Source of the DNA: Apoda limacodes
Lineage: Eukaryota; Arthropoda; Insecta; Lepidoptera; Limacodidae
Assembly: GCA_946406115.1 (NCBI GenBank)
Contig: OX291557.1
Location: 3,814,501 to 3,878,500, forward strand
Length of the DNA stretch: 64,000 nt
Direction: 5' to 3'
Shown here piece by piece: positions 22,150 to 34,504 of this stretch (its first letter is position 1; every line of letters starts with the position of its first letter). A model generated the notes under the pieces. It did no database searches. It was not told the DNA's origin and saw only the letters and a list, made by a program, of their open reading frames with translations. The translations under genes were made by a program, and so were the position numbers.

Positions 22150-23120
22150 TTTATTTATTATCTATAAATATTTCAAAAACTTTTTACATAATCATCAAAC
22201 AAAAAATTTAAAAAAAAACCTAACCCATAAACCACTTACTATAGAAAACATATATCTACAGGACAAAAACATGAGAAATATCTTGGTTTAAGAATAGACA
22301 GTTGCATACCACATTGCTCGCTGCATACCACATTACTCGCTGCATACCACATTGCTCGCTGCATACCACATTGCTCGCTGCATACCACATTGCTCGCTGC
22401 ATACCACATTGCTCGCTGCATACCACATACCACACCAAGTTCGCTACACCATCTACAATTTCCTAGTTAAACCTCATTTACTATATTTGATCGAAATTTG
22501 GGGAAATGCTGCTAAATCAAAATTATAAAATTTTCAAGTTCTGCAAAATAAATTAAATAAATTACTTTTTCACTACCCCTTTCTCACTCCAACTAGCAAA
22601 ATCTAATAGTAATACCAAAATTATGAACCTAAATCAAATTTGTATTCATAATACATGTTTACTATTATTATTATTATTATTATGTAATCTATAAGATAAT
22701 AAATCACCGAATCCATACTAACTTAGCCTTTGTCTCGAAGAAACAGGTAATTAAGCGATGTACTCGCCGAGCGAGCCACCTTATCCTACCTAAGATTCGT
22801 ACTAATTACGGTAAAAAAATTGTTAGTTTTGAAGGAACACAGCTGTATAATACTTCATGTACCTACCTTCATGTATAAAAAGTGTGAACTCACTCAATGC
22901 ATTCAAATCTAAATTAAAAAAGTATGTTATTGAATACAAAGGACCTTAACAAACATTGACAGAATGCGTTTAGTGAGAAATGTAAATGAAACTTGTTATA
23001 ATTTATTGATAACGATGTAGGTTTAATTTTCTTTTTAATTCTCTTCTTGTTCTCATGTAAGTGTAGTCATGTTAGTATTGTAGATGTTTTAATAAGAATA
23101 AATTCATTAAACATAATTTT
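22150..23120 (+). pseudogene. Jockey-like reverse transcriptase C-terminal relic
   Basis: Short frames give HEKYLGLRIDS at about 22275-22300, YNFLVKPHLLYLIEIWGNAA at about 22450-22510, and near the end SLNAFKSKLKKYVIEYK at about 22890-22940. These are the connection and C-terminal tail of Jockey-clade reverse transcriptases. A 19-bp minisatellite (22304-22427) has expanded just after YLGLRIDS. The element appears to have inserted into the RTE relic, which continues on both sides. Confidence 0.65.
22304..22427 (+). repeat. 19-bp minisatellite, six full units plus a partial
   Basis: The unit GCATACCACATTGCTCGCT is repeated head-to-tail at 22304, 22323 (one substitution), 22342, 22361, 22380 and 22399, with a partial seventh from 22418. 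There are no unique spacers, so it is not a CRISPR array. Confidence 0.97.
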
Positions 23121-23204
23121 AGCTACCGACATAATCAATCAACAGATTCTGAGAACTATGTCTCCTCTCCAATGACGGTAGGTAAGTCAAATCTGTCCGA
23201 CCTT

Positions 23205-23300
23205 AAAAGATGGCCGGTAGTAGCTGGATGCGAAAAGCAGAATACCAGAAGAAATGGCGCAACATAGAAGAGGATTATGTCTAGCAGTAGACCAAAATAA
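23205..23300 (+). pseudogene. RTE reverse transcriptase C-terminal tail
   Basis: MAGSSWMRKAEYQKKWRNIE matches the usual RTE end (W-R-AQDR-KWR-L-EAFVQQW). It plausibly continues the relic at 21745-22145 across the Jockey insertion. Confidence 0.65.
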
Positions 23301-24142
23301 ACTGATATAATGATGAGCTATTTTGAAGGTTGCGCAATTTCTTTCCTTGTTTTTTATAACTCTTAGGCAGGACTAACAGGAGGAATGAAAAAGCGGTTCA
23401 GGATGATGTTCATCGACGGAAAGTTGATATAGATTTACCTCTTCATGCATCTGCAGATGGGAAACCAGGCATTGTATTGACTAGTTGCGTTCTCATATAT
23501 TTTTGTACGACTTCTCTGTTCTTTCTTTCCAAATAAATATTGAAATTGTGTTTATGATCGGTTTATTTTTGCATATTTTTTTGTATTATCTTCAAGTGTT
23601 TTTAGATATTGTTTCATTTTATCTTATACTGGTAATTCCAATTCAATAAATGGCAAAAAAAATTTTAATGCCGTACAATCTTCAAATTTTTAGGGTCAAA
23701 TCTATTCTGGATTCAAATTTAAAGAGAACGCAACAAGTAAAAATTGTCTTTGCTTAGTTAAATATTTTCTTAGGTAATCCATAGATAGATAGGATAGGGA
23801 AAAAAAACATACAACCGAATTGAGAACCTCTTCCTTTTTTGAAGTCGGTTAATAAAACTAACAGTATGTAATAAAAGGTTAAAAAAGTAGAATATTAGTA
23901 ATATCATATAACGCACCTGATATATATGTATGATACGTGGCAATGCAGAGAAAGAAACCATTTATGAGACTACTTCTTCAGCTCTATTAATTTCTACTTT
24001 TCGCGGGTCTGCCTCGCATGTGTAGCGCCTTTTTCATACATTTCACACACAAGACGCGGGCGGCTGCTTTAAATTGGTTCCACGCATGCGGAGTAAGATC
24101 GCATGTGTGATAAAACACGCGTATATCTGAAAACACCCTAAG
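23301..24142. other. Gene-free stretch
   Basis: No exon. A 48-bp piece at 23805-23852 matches the repeat at 58866 and 62905. Confidence 0.4.
23805..23852 (-). repeat. Short end of the CCGACTTCAAAAAAGG repeat
   Basis: On the minus strand it reads TTAACCGACTTCAAAAAAGG then GAGGTTCTCAATTCGGTTG. This is one terminus of the family seen longer at 58866-59145 and 62905-63260. Confidence 0.6.
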
Positions 24143-24370
24143 TTTTTTTATAAACCACTAAGGTGGCAAACAAGCTTGCTGTCCGCCCGCGGCCTATGGA
24201 CGCTTGCACACCTGAGGCATTACTCGCCCGTTACCGACCCTTCAAAAATCTAAAACTTCTTTCTTGAAGAACACCATTCTCTGCACTCCTTAGAGAAAAC
24301 CTTGGCAGGAAGCTCATTCCACAACGCTTTTGCATGAGGAAGTTTCTCTGAAACCACACTGTAACCGCTT
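24143..24370 (-). mobile_element. CR1-like element 3' end
   Basis: T-run, then ACCACTAAGGTGGCAAACAA, and a degraded copy of the last ~60 codons. About 15 bp of the usual GCCTGATGGTAAGCGGTCACC block is missing. Confidence 0.85.
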
Positions 24371-25024
24371 GTTGCACAGATTCGTATTCGATTCGTTTCC
24401 TTGTTTTTCACTACATTCGTGATTCGTGATTTTCTTGTTCATATTTTGTAAGCAGAGAGGGCGTTTACAATGTGTCCTGCGTTAAATTGTCGTCAGTTCC
24501 TCACTATGTTATTATAATACATTCGAAGACGTCGGAGAATAAAAAGGTCTAAATATATCTTTGATGATGCGTAAATGTAGTCCACGCATTAATAAATATG
24601 GCCAAATGGCCATCTAAATCTTAATTGGTGTGCCACGTATTTTGACAATAGCAAGTGAATCAAAACCTATACAAGTATTCTATAACTTACCGTTGACCTA
24701 TAGGTAATCATGAAATTTGGCAAGACGCCAGGTCTCACAGCACAAGTTAAACGAAAATCCGATAATCGTTATTTTTATATCACATAAAAAAATCCTATTA
24801 CAAACTTATGTTTGTAATTTTCAATAATTGCTACAGTCTTTTATCTTCTTCATATTTATCCTACTAAAATTCCTCGTCCGATTATTTGCAAAACTCTTTA
24901 CATATTCATTTTCTTTACGGTACAAGAACTTCTAATCTTTTTTTTTTCGCGGTAAATACTTTGATACAGGCAACATTAATTGTAGCTCTACACAAAAGCA
25001 GCCATAAATGATTCCAATTCATCG
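24371..25024. other. Gene-free stretch
   Basis: No exon or repeat recognised between two CR1-like copies. Confidence 0.4.
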
Positions 25025-26880
25025 GCAAAATAGGTGGGCGGCTTGCGAGCTATCCTTCTGGGAGTCGTGCTTTCTGGTCGCTTGCTAAAGCTGATGAGGG
25101 GAACTTCTGCCAGTCGTCGTTACCACCAATGCGAAATACCGATGGTGACTTGGCCTATAGTGCAAAAGAGAAAGCCGATCTATTGGGCAGTCTCTTTGCC
25201 TCCAACTCGAATATGAACGACGAAGGCGCTGTACCACCGTGGTACGGTAAGACCATGCCGGAAATCTCTATAACACAGCGAGAGGTCTGACAGGCGTTGC
25301 TTTCCCTAGACGTTCATAAGTCGAATGGACCAGACGATATACCAGCAGTGGTGCTTAAGCAGTGTGCTCCTGAGTTATGTCCTGTACTCACGCACCTCTT
25401 CGAGCTTTCCTACCATACTAGGCAATTTCCGTCTTCATGGAAGACTGCGAATGTGCACCCGGTGCCCAAAAAGGCCGATAGATCAGATCCATCGAATAAC
25501 AGGCCGATCGCTATTACCTCTCTCCTCTCCAAGGTGATGGAGCGTGTGATCAACACACAGCTTTTGAGATATGGTCAATATGGCTTTCGCCACGGTCGCT
25601 CCACTGGTGACCTTCTAGTGTATCTCACACACCGATGGGCACTAGCCATTGAGAGTCAGGGGGAGGCATTGGCATGTAGCCTAGACATAGCGAAGGCGTT
25701 CGATCGGGTCTGGCACCGGGGTCTTCTATCGAAGTTGCCATCTTACGGAGTGCCCGAGGGTTTGTGCAAATGGGTGGGTAGCTTTTTGTCCGGCAGACGC
25801 ATACGAGCCGTAGTTGACGGTAGTTGCTCTGATAGCATGGACATTAATGCTGGTGTCCCGCAAGGCTCTGTGCTGTCACCTACGCTGTTTCTACTGCACA
25901 TCAATGATATGTTGGAGATCAACAACATACATTGCTATGCAGATGACAGTACTGGAGACGCTTATTACACGGGCCGTGCAAGCATCCCTCGTTTTGTTGT
26001 GGAGGAAAAACGTGAAGAACTTGTGTCTTAAATCGAGATCGGTCTGTCCAAGGTCTCTGACTGGGACGGGAAAACTTGGTCCGATTCAACCCTTTAAAGA
26101 CACAAGTCTGCGCGTTCACCGCTAAGAAAACCCCATTCACTGTAGTCCCACAATTCCAGAACACTCCCGTCTCCATCTCCAAGAGCATTGGGATCCTTGG
26201 TGTTCACATCTTCAGTGATGTTCAGTTCCGAGATCACTTGCTAGAAAAAGTAAAGCTGGCGTCCAAAAAACTTGGTGTACTCAACAGAGCGAAGCAGTAC
26301 TGCACGTCGGGGCAAAGGTTGCTGCTTTACAAGTCGCAAGTCCGGCCCCATATGGAGTACTGCTGCCATCTTTGGGCGGGTGCAAACGGATACCAGCTTG
26401 GCCCTTTTGACTTGGTTCAACGACGTGCTGTGAGAATTGTCGACGATCCTAAACTCACTTGCGGTATCGAGCCTCTAAGTCTGAGGAGAGACTTTGCCTG
26501 CCTGTGTGTGTTCTACCGCTTGTACAATGGGTTGTGTTCTGAGGAATTATCCGAAATGATGCCCACGGCTACTTTCTACCATCGCACCGCTTGCCATCGT
26601 CAGGGAATTCATTTTCACACTTTAGAACCGAAATGGTCGCGAACAGTGCGGTTTCAAAGAAACTTCCTCCCGCGAACGCTTAGGTTGTGGAATGAGCTCC
26701 CTGCCAAGGTTTTCTCTAAGGACTACAGTTTGGGGTTCTTCAAAAAAGAAGTTATTAGATTTCTGAAGGCAACGCGCGAGTGATGCCCTTGGTGTTGCAA
26801 GCGTCCATAGGCTAAGGTGACCGCCTACCATCAGGGGGGACCGTAGACTTGTTTGCCACCTTAGTGGTATAAAAAAAAAA
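25025..26880 (+). mobile_element. CR1/Jockey-superfamily non-LTR retrotransposon, 5'-truncated
   Basis: Best-preserved plus-strand copy of the main family in the window. It starts in the linker before the reverse transcriptase (CGAGCTATCCTTCTGGGAG), covers the whole reverse transcriptase and tail, and ends TGCCACCTTAGTGGTATAAA plus an A-run. There is no endonuclease domain, so more than half of a full element is missing at the 5' side. The 3' terminus resembles lepidopteran CR1 elements of the Zenon type; this is my recollection, not a search result. A 144-bp sequence just beyond the A-run is also found after the copy at 45709. Confidence 0.85.
25297..26783 (+). pseudogene. Reverse transcriptase of the CR1-like element
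   Basis: Non-LTR reverse transcriptase in two frames. The first (25297-26031) contains LDVHKSNGPDDIPAVVLKQ, the fingers block NVHPVPKKADRSD, SLDIAKAFDRVWH (first catalytic Asp), GVPQGSVLSPTLFLLHIND and the intact active-site box CYADDS at 25936-25947. About 10 residues present in the 36-kb copy (LEVNDLVSDR) are deleted here. After a frameshift near 26035 the second frame (26076-26783) gives the thumb and tail: KTPFTVVPQFQNTPVSIS, RLLLYKSQVRPHMEYCCHLW and LPRTLRLWNELPAKVFSKDY. An in-frame stop precedes the first segment at about 25288. Few defects imply a fairly young insertion. Confidence 0.9.
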
Positions 26881-26908
26881 AATGGACATTAAAAAGTTGC
26901 TTTTTTTT

Positions 26909-27052
26909 GACATAAATAAACCAATGTCCCATTTTGAGTTAAAAAATAAATGGTCAGTTTAGGTATACCAAACAAGAGCACGTCCCTTAGTTCATGGAAC
27001 AAGTGACTTTTTTATGATATAGGTATGTATTAAGCAGCTACTTAATTCAAGT
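26909..27052 (+). repeat. 144-bp block duplicated downstream of two CR1-like copies
   Basis: Matches 46077-46220 with four substitutions in 144 bp. In both places it lies about 30 bp after the element's A-run. It contains TTTAGGTATACCAAACAAG, whose reverse complement resembles the repeat at 45131. Confidence 0.9.
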
Positions 27053-27999
27053 TTGTCATTCAAAATGAAAAGTAGGCGCATTTACAATTGGAGAATTGAC
27101 TGTGTCGATGTATAGGAGAACATTTTTCAAGTAAAAAGTTAGGTTTGCTATAAAACCTATAGCATACAAAGAGTATGTTTTATAGGTTACTTACATACAT
27201 TAAAACTTAAGAACTATGAATAAAAAGATCCACATAATATTATCTTTTTTTCAAATACATTTTCCGCGTAATAAAAACTTGTAACTTTTATGTATATGTT
27301 ACAACTCGTAATGTAATATAACATCAAGACCATAAAATCTTGTCGTAAACATGGCTTTGACAAGCTTCTCTGCAACTCTCGCTTCACAAACTATTTTTCA
27401 GCCAATCACCATGAACTCCATCTGTCATCCATACGTCCGTAAGCAGGAAATAGGACCATAGAGCGAGCAGGAAATAGGTGCGCCCCTAAAGGCCGCCAAG
27501 GGTTTATTTCCGAAGGACGACTCTGACAAATGGCAACATCGAGGTTAGCAAAATGTTGAATTTGACCTGAATTCGAAATTACTACTATTTTAGAAGTAAT
27601 TGTGGACCAGAATAAATATAAGAACAGAATTAGTCGGTTAAGTTACATACTTGTTTATCTTTATTAATGTTACAGAGGTAATATTTGTTTGTTTTATTTA
27701 CATAAAAATATTATACTTAAATCAATTTTTTTTATTTTTGTTCAGAAAAATTGATAATTAAAGAAAAATAAGCATCTCCTTTACTTTTGACAGGTGCAGG
27801 AAACTAAGTAAAAAATTAAATTATCGTCGGTAACACACAGGCAGATGGATATCAAACAATTTTGATTAGTCCTTCGTTTTAGCTTTGTAGTACGTTTTTG
27901 TTGGCAGGATTTCTAATTGCATTTACTTTATTTGATGATATAAGACTATCTGTTTATTAGTAGTTAACTATCTATTTCTTATAACTTCCTCGTGGCTTT
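27053..27999. other. Gene-free stretch
   Basis: No exon. AGCAGGAAATAGG occurs twice near 27432-27475. Otherwise nothing recognised. Confidence 0.4.
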
Positions 28000-28060
28000 G
28001 TTAGTAGGAAGCCTGCCTACTGTGTATCCCTATACAGGTTCGATTCTCGCACTGGGAAAC
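28000..28060 (+). repeat. tRNA-like sequence, probable SINE head
   Basis: GTGGCTTTGTTAGTAGG is a loose A-box and CAGGTTCGATTCTCGCAC contains a consensus B-box. The acceptor stem is absent. Confidence 0.45.
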
Positions 28061-28783
28061 ATAATTGTCATGAACATTGTTTGACTTAACTTGGGGTGTT
28101 TTCTATGTACCTATAATATGTTCCTATGAAGTTACGGAAAAATTGTAGTTTAAATTCACTGTCTGGTACTCAAAATAGGTACAAGCCTTGATTCAGTTGG
28201 CACGTTGTGAGATGAAGAGCAAAATTTATTAATATTTATTATTTCTCTCTTTTGGCCGTATTTTTGAGATATAACAATTCCCTAATGTCTCTAAGTAATT
28301 TACGCTATACACTAAATGGCAGTGGTTAGTCCTGGGTAAGAGCTTTTGGCAGATGTCGACAACAATGCAAAGCTCCCGTGGAAGCTAACAAATCAATGGA
28401 CCTAAAAGCTTTGTAAAAGGATACGCATTCGGTAATTGATTTGTTTTATAGTCAGATTTAATTTTAGATTTAGGTTTAGTTTATATTGTGATTTTATCCA
28501 ATTTCACACCGGTTTGCACTTAGTTAATGTTCTTCTAAACATGACTCTCCAAACTATGGAATTGTTAAAAAACGTAGTTTGAAGTGTTATGTTTTGAAAT
28601 TGTAAAATATATTGAAGACAACGACAACTCTTTACCTTGTAGGTAATTTAGATGCAACGTGTGGTTAGGTGATCAATATTGCGATCATAAAGGTTATATT
28701 TTTGGAGTTAACTAAAACAAAGTAGATTTTGATGAAATGTTCTTGGCAGCAAAAATGACATGATTTTAGGATATTATTACCTT

Positions 28784-28975
28784 GTCAGCCTTCGTACGTC
28801 CCCACTGTTGGGGCACGGCCTACCCTCATAAGCGACTGGGGATTTGGGCCATTGTCCACACGCGGGCCCAGTGCGGATTGTGGACTTCACATACGTCGTT
28901 TTTTTTTTTTGACGTATGCTGGTTTCCTCACGATGTTTTCCTTCACCGAAAAGCCATTTAATTTCTCAAGTACAC
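28784..28975 (+). repeat. Lepidopteran interspersed repeat (GGTTTCCTCACGATGTTTTC)
   Basis: Carries CCCACTGTTGGGGCACGGCC, AGCGACTGGGGATTTGGGC, GTGCGGATTGTGGACTTCAC and GGTTTCCTCACGATGTTTTC in that order. I recognise these as one of the commonest lepidopteran repeats. A 130-codon frame that starts inside it (28852) is chance. Confidence 0.65.
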
Positions 28976-29257
28976 TGATTTATTTATTCACTCCACTGGC
29001 TTTTTGGATATTATTAACAGATAAAATAATAATGCGATTACGAATTATAATTGTAAATCAAATTTGGGAGCCAAATGTTAAAAGTGTTAACTTCGTTAAA
29101 AATTTAGCCGTTAATAGAAACGTTACGTTAAATTGGACGAGTTATATAATCAATGTGTTAATTTTAAATCATTCCTATAGAATTAAAGTCGCCAAGCTTG
29201 AAGAATATCAGTATAATGCATACGGTACTTTACCTCATGCATAACCAGCAAACATTT

Positions 29258-29434
29258 TTTATACTACCAAAGCAAGCCAACAGTCCACCTGATGCTAAAG
29301 AGTTACCGCAGCCTTTCTACACCTGCAACACCTGGGGCATCGCTCGCGCGTTCCAAACCCTTCAAAAATCTAATAACTTCTTACTTGAAGAACCCCATAT
29401 TGTGGTCCTTAAAGAAAACTTTGGCAACCAGTAA
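29258..29434 (-). mobile_element. CR1-like element 3' end, decayed
   Basis: Terminal TTTTTATACTACCAAAGCAA is a mutated form of the family end. The remainder matches the last ~50 codons of the element. Confidence 0.75.
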
Positions 29435-30775
29435 CTTATTTTGCTACAATCCTGCTTTAACAGGAATCATGTGATTCAATATTCAATTCCTAACCTATGT
29501 CACTCGGGGTACTGTGAGAATTACAATGTTACCCCTTACCCCATACATCAAGAAGTTATGGCGAAGTGAAGAAACTCACTCACATAAAATATACGTGTAC
29601 ATAATATATAAAAACTTCAAGAATGTACACTACATTTTTAAGCTTTATATTAGTAACTTGCAATGTTAATTTGTACATTGCAAAACTTGATATCCATTTT
29701 TAAGCACTTAGTGAGATCATATTGAGCTGAACTTTTGCATAGCTATGTGATCTCGATGATAATGTTACATCAGAGGTGGCTGTAGGGACTCCATTACGCA
29801 ACTTAAAATTGTCGTGTTTGGGCTTTTTAGATTTGTCTTTTACTTTACTTTCACTATAGACCTAGGTGGTGTCATAGTGACCAGAGTCTTATGATAGAGC
29901 TGGATGGTGACCATAGTAACAATTTAACTTAACAAGATAATACTGTTGTGTGTCGGCTTGTAGGGTTTGCCTTGACAAGTATATAGTACTTGGTGCAATC
30001 TAGAGTTTGATGAAGAAGCCGGAAGCTAGGCAATGGAACTACTTTACTGACCAAGATAGCTCCGTCGTGATAGCGTTCTATGGATTATTCTCGACCTAAA
30101 AGTATTTCTACGATTTAATTATTTAATTCTGGGTAGTAATGTTAACATTAATTAAAATGATTGTAGTCATAAATGCAACAAAAGAAACATTTGAATTCCC
30201 ACATCTCTTTCAGTGTTGCCAGTCATTTGGCGTTGCGCCAGCGTGGACGCTGAATAAATGAACACGGCTCGAAAACATTTGTTGCTCCGCCATTGTCGTT
30301 GCGCTTCTTTTTCCGCTTGAATACTGCCTATTATTTTTATTTTACCCTTTTTTTTTAGTAACGTTGTTCTCAATCAAAATGTTTTGCTGTGAATAAAAAA
30401 TTTGTTAAGTGGAAATTCGACATAAGTGCTGGGATATTAAAAAATATATGATTTTCGTAAAAATGGTTTAAAACTGGTGTTAAAGGCATTTAAAATGATC
30501 TTATAAACTGGTTTTTGTAAATTATAGTTTTTGACGCATGATATCAATTATTTTTATTTACTGCTTCATGATATCAATATTTTTTTTTACTTTTTAAAGT
30601 ATTTTTTAAGTAAAATAAATAAGGCGTATTTCATGCAAGGATCTACGAGAAATCCCGAATGAAGCGAAGGAACCACAAGCTCCTGTGAGGAGCAAGTTAT
30701 GTAAAAGTGAGAGATGTATTACCTTTTTTTTCTGTTATGCACTCTGCTTGTTACCATTGTAAATAACAAAACAAA
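29435..30775. other. Gene-free stretch
   Basis: No exon I can support. A GC-richer island near 30210-30320 (CCAGTCATTTGGCGTTGCGC) on either strand could be promoter-like or a lost exon, but no frame or splice evidence backs it. Confidence 0.35.
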
Positions 30776-31232
30776 CACCAGGGGCATTACTCGTACGTTG
30801 CCGAAACATTAAAATCTTATCACTTCTTTTTGAAGAGCCTCATATTGTACTCCTTAGAGAAACTAGGCAGGTACCTCTGAAACCGCAGTATACGTGACCA
30901 TTTAAATTCTGAGGTATGAAGATAAAGTCCCAGCTGATGGCGAATGGTGTGGTGGTGAAAGAAAGAAGGCGTGGGCATCATTTCTGACAGTTCCTCAGAA
31001 CACATAACATTATACAAGAAATAGAATACACACAGGGAGGCAAAGTCTCTCATCAGACTTAAGGGGTTCGATACGGCTTGTGAAATTGAGATCGTTAACG
31101 ATTCTCTCAATCCATCGTTGAACCGTTTCGAACGGGTCAAGCTGGTATTCGGATGCACCCGTCCAGAGTTGGCAGCAGATCTCCATATTAGGCCGGACTT
31201 GCGACTTGTAAAGCAGCAACCTTTTAAATTCG
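30776..31232 (-). mobile_element. CR1-like element fragment, lacking its extreme 3' end
   Basis: Matches the element from QRLLLYKSQVRP-type sequence (31261-31010 frame, here RLLLYKSQVRPNMEICCQLW) through the C-terminal tail. Frames are broken at least twice. It begins right next to a different reverse transcriptase relic on the same strand. Confidence 0.8.
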
Positions 31233-31261
31233 GATCCCAATCCCAACGAATTGGGAGCCAC

Positions 31262-32310
31262 TTAAGCTTTGTTCAGAATTCGGATATGTGATCATACTTT
31301 CGCAGACCAAATATAAATCTTATGCATAAATTATGAAGACGCTCAAGTTTATCAAGCTGCTCCTCAGTGAGATCAAGATAGCTAGCATCTGCATAGTCTA
31401 GAATAGGAACACGTAGTGATTGAGCAAGTGTAATTTTAGTGGGGATGGGTAGGAAGTTACGTAATCTACCCAAAGATTTCGCTGCAACAAATATTTTTTT
31501 GCTAATTTCTTTAACTTGTGGACCCCACGATAGTGTTTCGTCTAAGAGTATACCCAAGGCTTCCACAGTATCATTATATGGAACAGGCACTTTATTTCCA
31601 TAGAGTAATGGCAGTTGTTGTCTATTGATTTTGGCGATAAGTCTCTTACTCCCCACGATGATAAATTGTGTTTTATTTGGGTTTACAACTAGGCCATGAG
31701 ACTCACTCCAGTCAACAATGCGAGAGAGGTCTTGATTAAGTACCGCAATAGCACTTGATAACCCATCGATGGAAGCTTGCGAGTATATTTGAAGATCGTC
31801 TGCATAAAGATGGTAGAGAGAAGATATATAAGATGTAATTATATTGATGAAAATAGCAAAGAGAAGTGGTGACAACACGCCGCCTTGCGGAACGCCAGTA
31901 GAAGTGTTGCAGTAGGCAGAGAACGAATCATCAACCTTAATGCGTTTTCGGTGTCTCCGCAAGTAACTATGAAACCAATCGATAACTGTTGGAGATATTT
32001 TTAGAGAACGAAGTACAGTTATAAAGTATCAAGGTCGACCGTACCAAAAGCATTGCTAAAATCTAGTAATGTTAATATGGTGACCCTCCTACTCTCCATA
32101 CCTAGACGAATGTCATCCGTTATTTTAACAAGTGCAGTAGCCGTACTATGACCAGGAATGAAACCAGATTGAAAGGGACTTAACAAGTTATTTTTTGTCA
32201 GATAAAAAGATAACTTTTGTTGAACAAGACGTTCAAGAACCTTTGATAGGAAAAGAAGAATAGATATAGTTCTGAAATCGGAAAACGAAGAAGGGTTGGA
32301 TATTTCATGA
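31262..32310 (-). pseudogene. CR1/L2-like reverse transcriptase relic
   Basis: A different non-LTR family from the main one. From 32310 the minus strand reads ISNPSSFSDFRTISILLFLS, VLERLVQQKLSFYL, SPFQSGFIPGHSTATALV and LLDFSNAF (first Asp). A frameshift near 32030 follows. The open frame at 31962-31273 holds GVPQGGVLSPLLFAIFINII, the active site LYADDLQIYS, VNPNKTQFIIVG, LGILLDETLSWGPQV and the tail to KYDHISEF. The YADDLQIYS wording is typical of CR1/L2-clade enzymes. Both ends are truncated. The element meets the main-family fragment at about 31233-31262. Confidence 0.85.
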
Positions 32311-34440
32311 CTATTGTCTGATTTTTTACATTGAAAAATAACTAAAAATGCAATTTATAAATAAAGAGTTTGCTTTTGGATTTTATTCGATGATGAAAAA
32401 AATACACGATTTTGCCTAATGCTTAGAGACTATTCTTTAGAAGCAAACTTTATGAGATAAAAATGTTATTTCTTTTATAAATTAGGTATAAGAAACCAAA
32501 ATTGGGTACACAGAACTCAGGCACCAAATTCGTGTTGACTTGTGTAAATAATAACATCACAGCCACAGCGTTTATAAAAAAAAAATACATTTTTCAATCA
32601 TACTTACAAAGAATACTAAGTCACATTGGGGGCATTTGATTCCAGCATTCATCGGCTGCTGCTGCCAAACCACTTAATTTCTGTTTTCAATTTATTTCAA
32701 TCAAAAATATCACGCTAATCGGTGACCATTTTTTGGGAAAAAATAAATAATCTATATTAGTTCTGATTGTTCTAAACTACAAAAGTTCTGTCAATTAATA
32801 TACAGAACTAAGAGCTTTTTGTTCATAAATGGTTATTGAGAAATTAAAGGATATAATATTTTAAAGAACCTACTGTTGTTGAGGAGACAAACGATTTTAT
32901 ATTCAGTATTTGTAAATAGCCTAGACACAAAAGATGGACAGCCATTGTCCAGTATTCACTGAGGTCTATTGTTGCTTCATAGGAACAATACGGAGCAGTG
33001 TGGAAGTGTAACGTTGTGTAGGTGACAATATTAATTAATATAAGAATCAGAGTTTCAACAGTCTTTATTACTGGACGCTTATATTAATAGATATATCTAG
33101 TAAAGGAAATATGAATACTATGATAGAAACGATAAACGTAAAAAATAAACTTATTTGAAATGTTCAAAAAAAAACTATTTGAAATGTTTAAAAATAAACA
33201 ATTTGAAATGTTATAATTCTGGTGTGGTATAACTAGAAAATTGATAATTTTTTGGATTTTTAAAAATATATTTACATTATGTATGTAGTAGATACGCTCA
33301 TAGGTATGTTCCTAATAGAACTAAAAAAAAAAACATATATTTTCACGTGTGTATTTAGTTAACATTTATCATCATTTATTCTGCTTAGCTTTTAATGAAC
33401 AACCGGACAGGCTTTAAAAAAAAAGCTTTAAGTAGCCAATAAAAGAGATTCTAGTCAGCTCTAAAATGTATTATGTCAATAAGAAAGTGAATTGAGCTAC
33501 TTCTAGTGGTTAGCAAAAATAACGAATGGATCAGCAAATAATGTGATATTGAGGGGCCCTGAAATTGATAACATATGAAATTAAATATATCTGCAGCAAT
33601 AATAGTAACTGAGCAGCAAATCGTGATTCTGATTTCATCTGATTTGGCACGCTGTAAAGTTGGAGTTGATTTGCTAATCATAAAAAAAGTACCAAGTTCC
33701 ACAGATGAGATTTGATTCTGGCTGTTTAAGGATCCGTTTATGTGAAATTGGTCATGTTTGTCGATCTAGATCTCAGTTTATATGTTATTTATGAGTTTAA
33801 TATTTTTACACCAGAAACTTTAACTCTTAATCTTTAAACCCTCTAACGTCGAAACACGGTTTTAAAAATTTTACTCAATACATTTATTTTTTGAAAAAAC
33901 CTTGTTTTACACTAATTTTTTGTTAAATCTTTAAAACGAAAGGCTATTTCGCATTGCCCATAAATGATTTATAGGCAATAGCAATATTTTAATAAGCTAA
34001 AACCAGTTCTTTGATACCTATAGCAGTTTTTTTATAATCGACGCTTTATTAATTTTTCGCAAGATTTACGCGTTGGCAGTCGCCGACACGGCCCAATAAA
34101 ATTATACTGTCAAAATAACTTTTTCGCTGATATTTCTTGCTGACCGAATTAAAAAATACTATTTATTTTCTTGGAAAAAAAAACACTTCAATTTTACACC
34201 GGAACCACAAATTAAATGTATTCTTATCTTCCGCTACTTCTTTATTTGTACACTAGCCGTTGAACTTTTTTTCCCAAAAAAGTAACAAAAAAGGACTGTC
34301 CTTTTAATATAACAATTTGTAATCCAGGATCGTAAGCCAAATTAACTTTTCAATACTACCTTTTTAAAAGTAAAAAAGGGAGTATTAAAAGGGTAATTTG
34401 GCTTTGAGAGAAAAAGGAACCTTTCTGAGAAAAATACACC
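32311..34440. other. Gene-free stretch
   Basis: Over 2 kb without a supported exon. An 83-codon minus frame at 33451-33702 has hydrophobic parts but no splice or start evidence and is left out. TTTGAAATGTT repeats three times near 33155-33210. Confidence 0.4.
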
Positions 34441-34504
34441 AGCTAAATGTTCCGATAGCTAAATGTTCCGATAGCTAAATGTTCCGATAGCTAAATGTTC
34501 CGAT
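34441..34504 (+). repeat. 16-bp tandem repeat, exactly four units
   Basis: AGCTAAATGTTCCGAT is repeated four times without any substitution. Confidence 0.98.

Noticed and set aside
22304..22427. Possible CRISPR array
   Set aside because: Units are directly adjacent with no unique spacers, and the DNA is animal; it is a minisatellite.
28852..29244. 130-codon open frame
   Set aside because: Its first third is a known interspersed repeat and the remainder is low-complexity AT-rich sequence with no splice or domain evidence.
30167..30373. 68-codon minus frame in a GC-richer island
   Set aside because: No conserved motif, start context or splice site; kept only as a note in the gap description.
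33451..33702. Possible membrane-receptor fragment on the minus strand
   Set aside because: Hydrophobic stretches occur but I could not find conserved receptor residues, splice sites or neighbouring exons.
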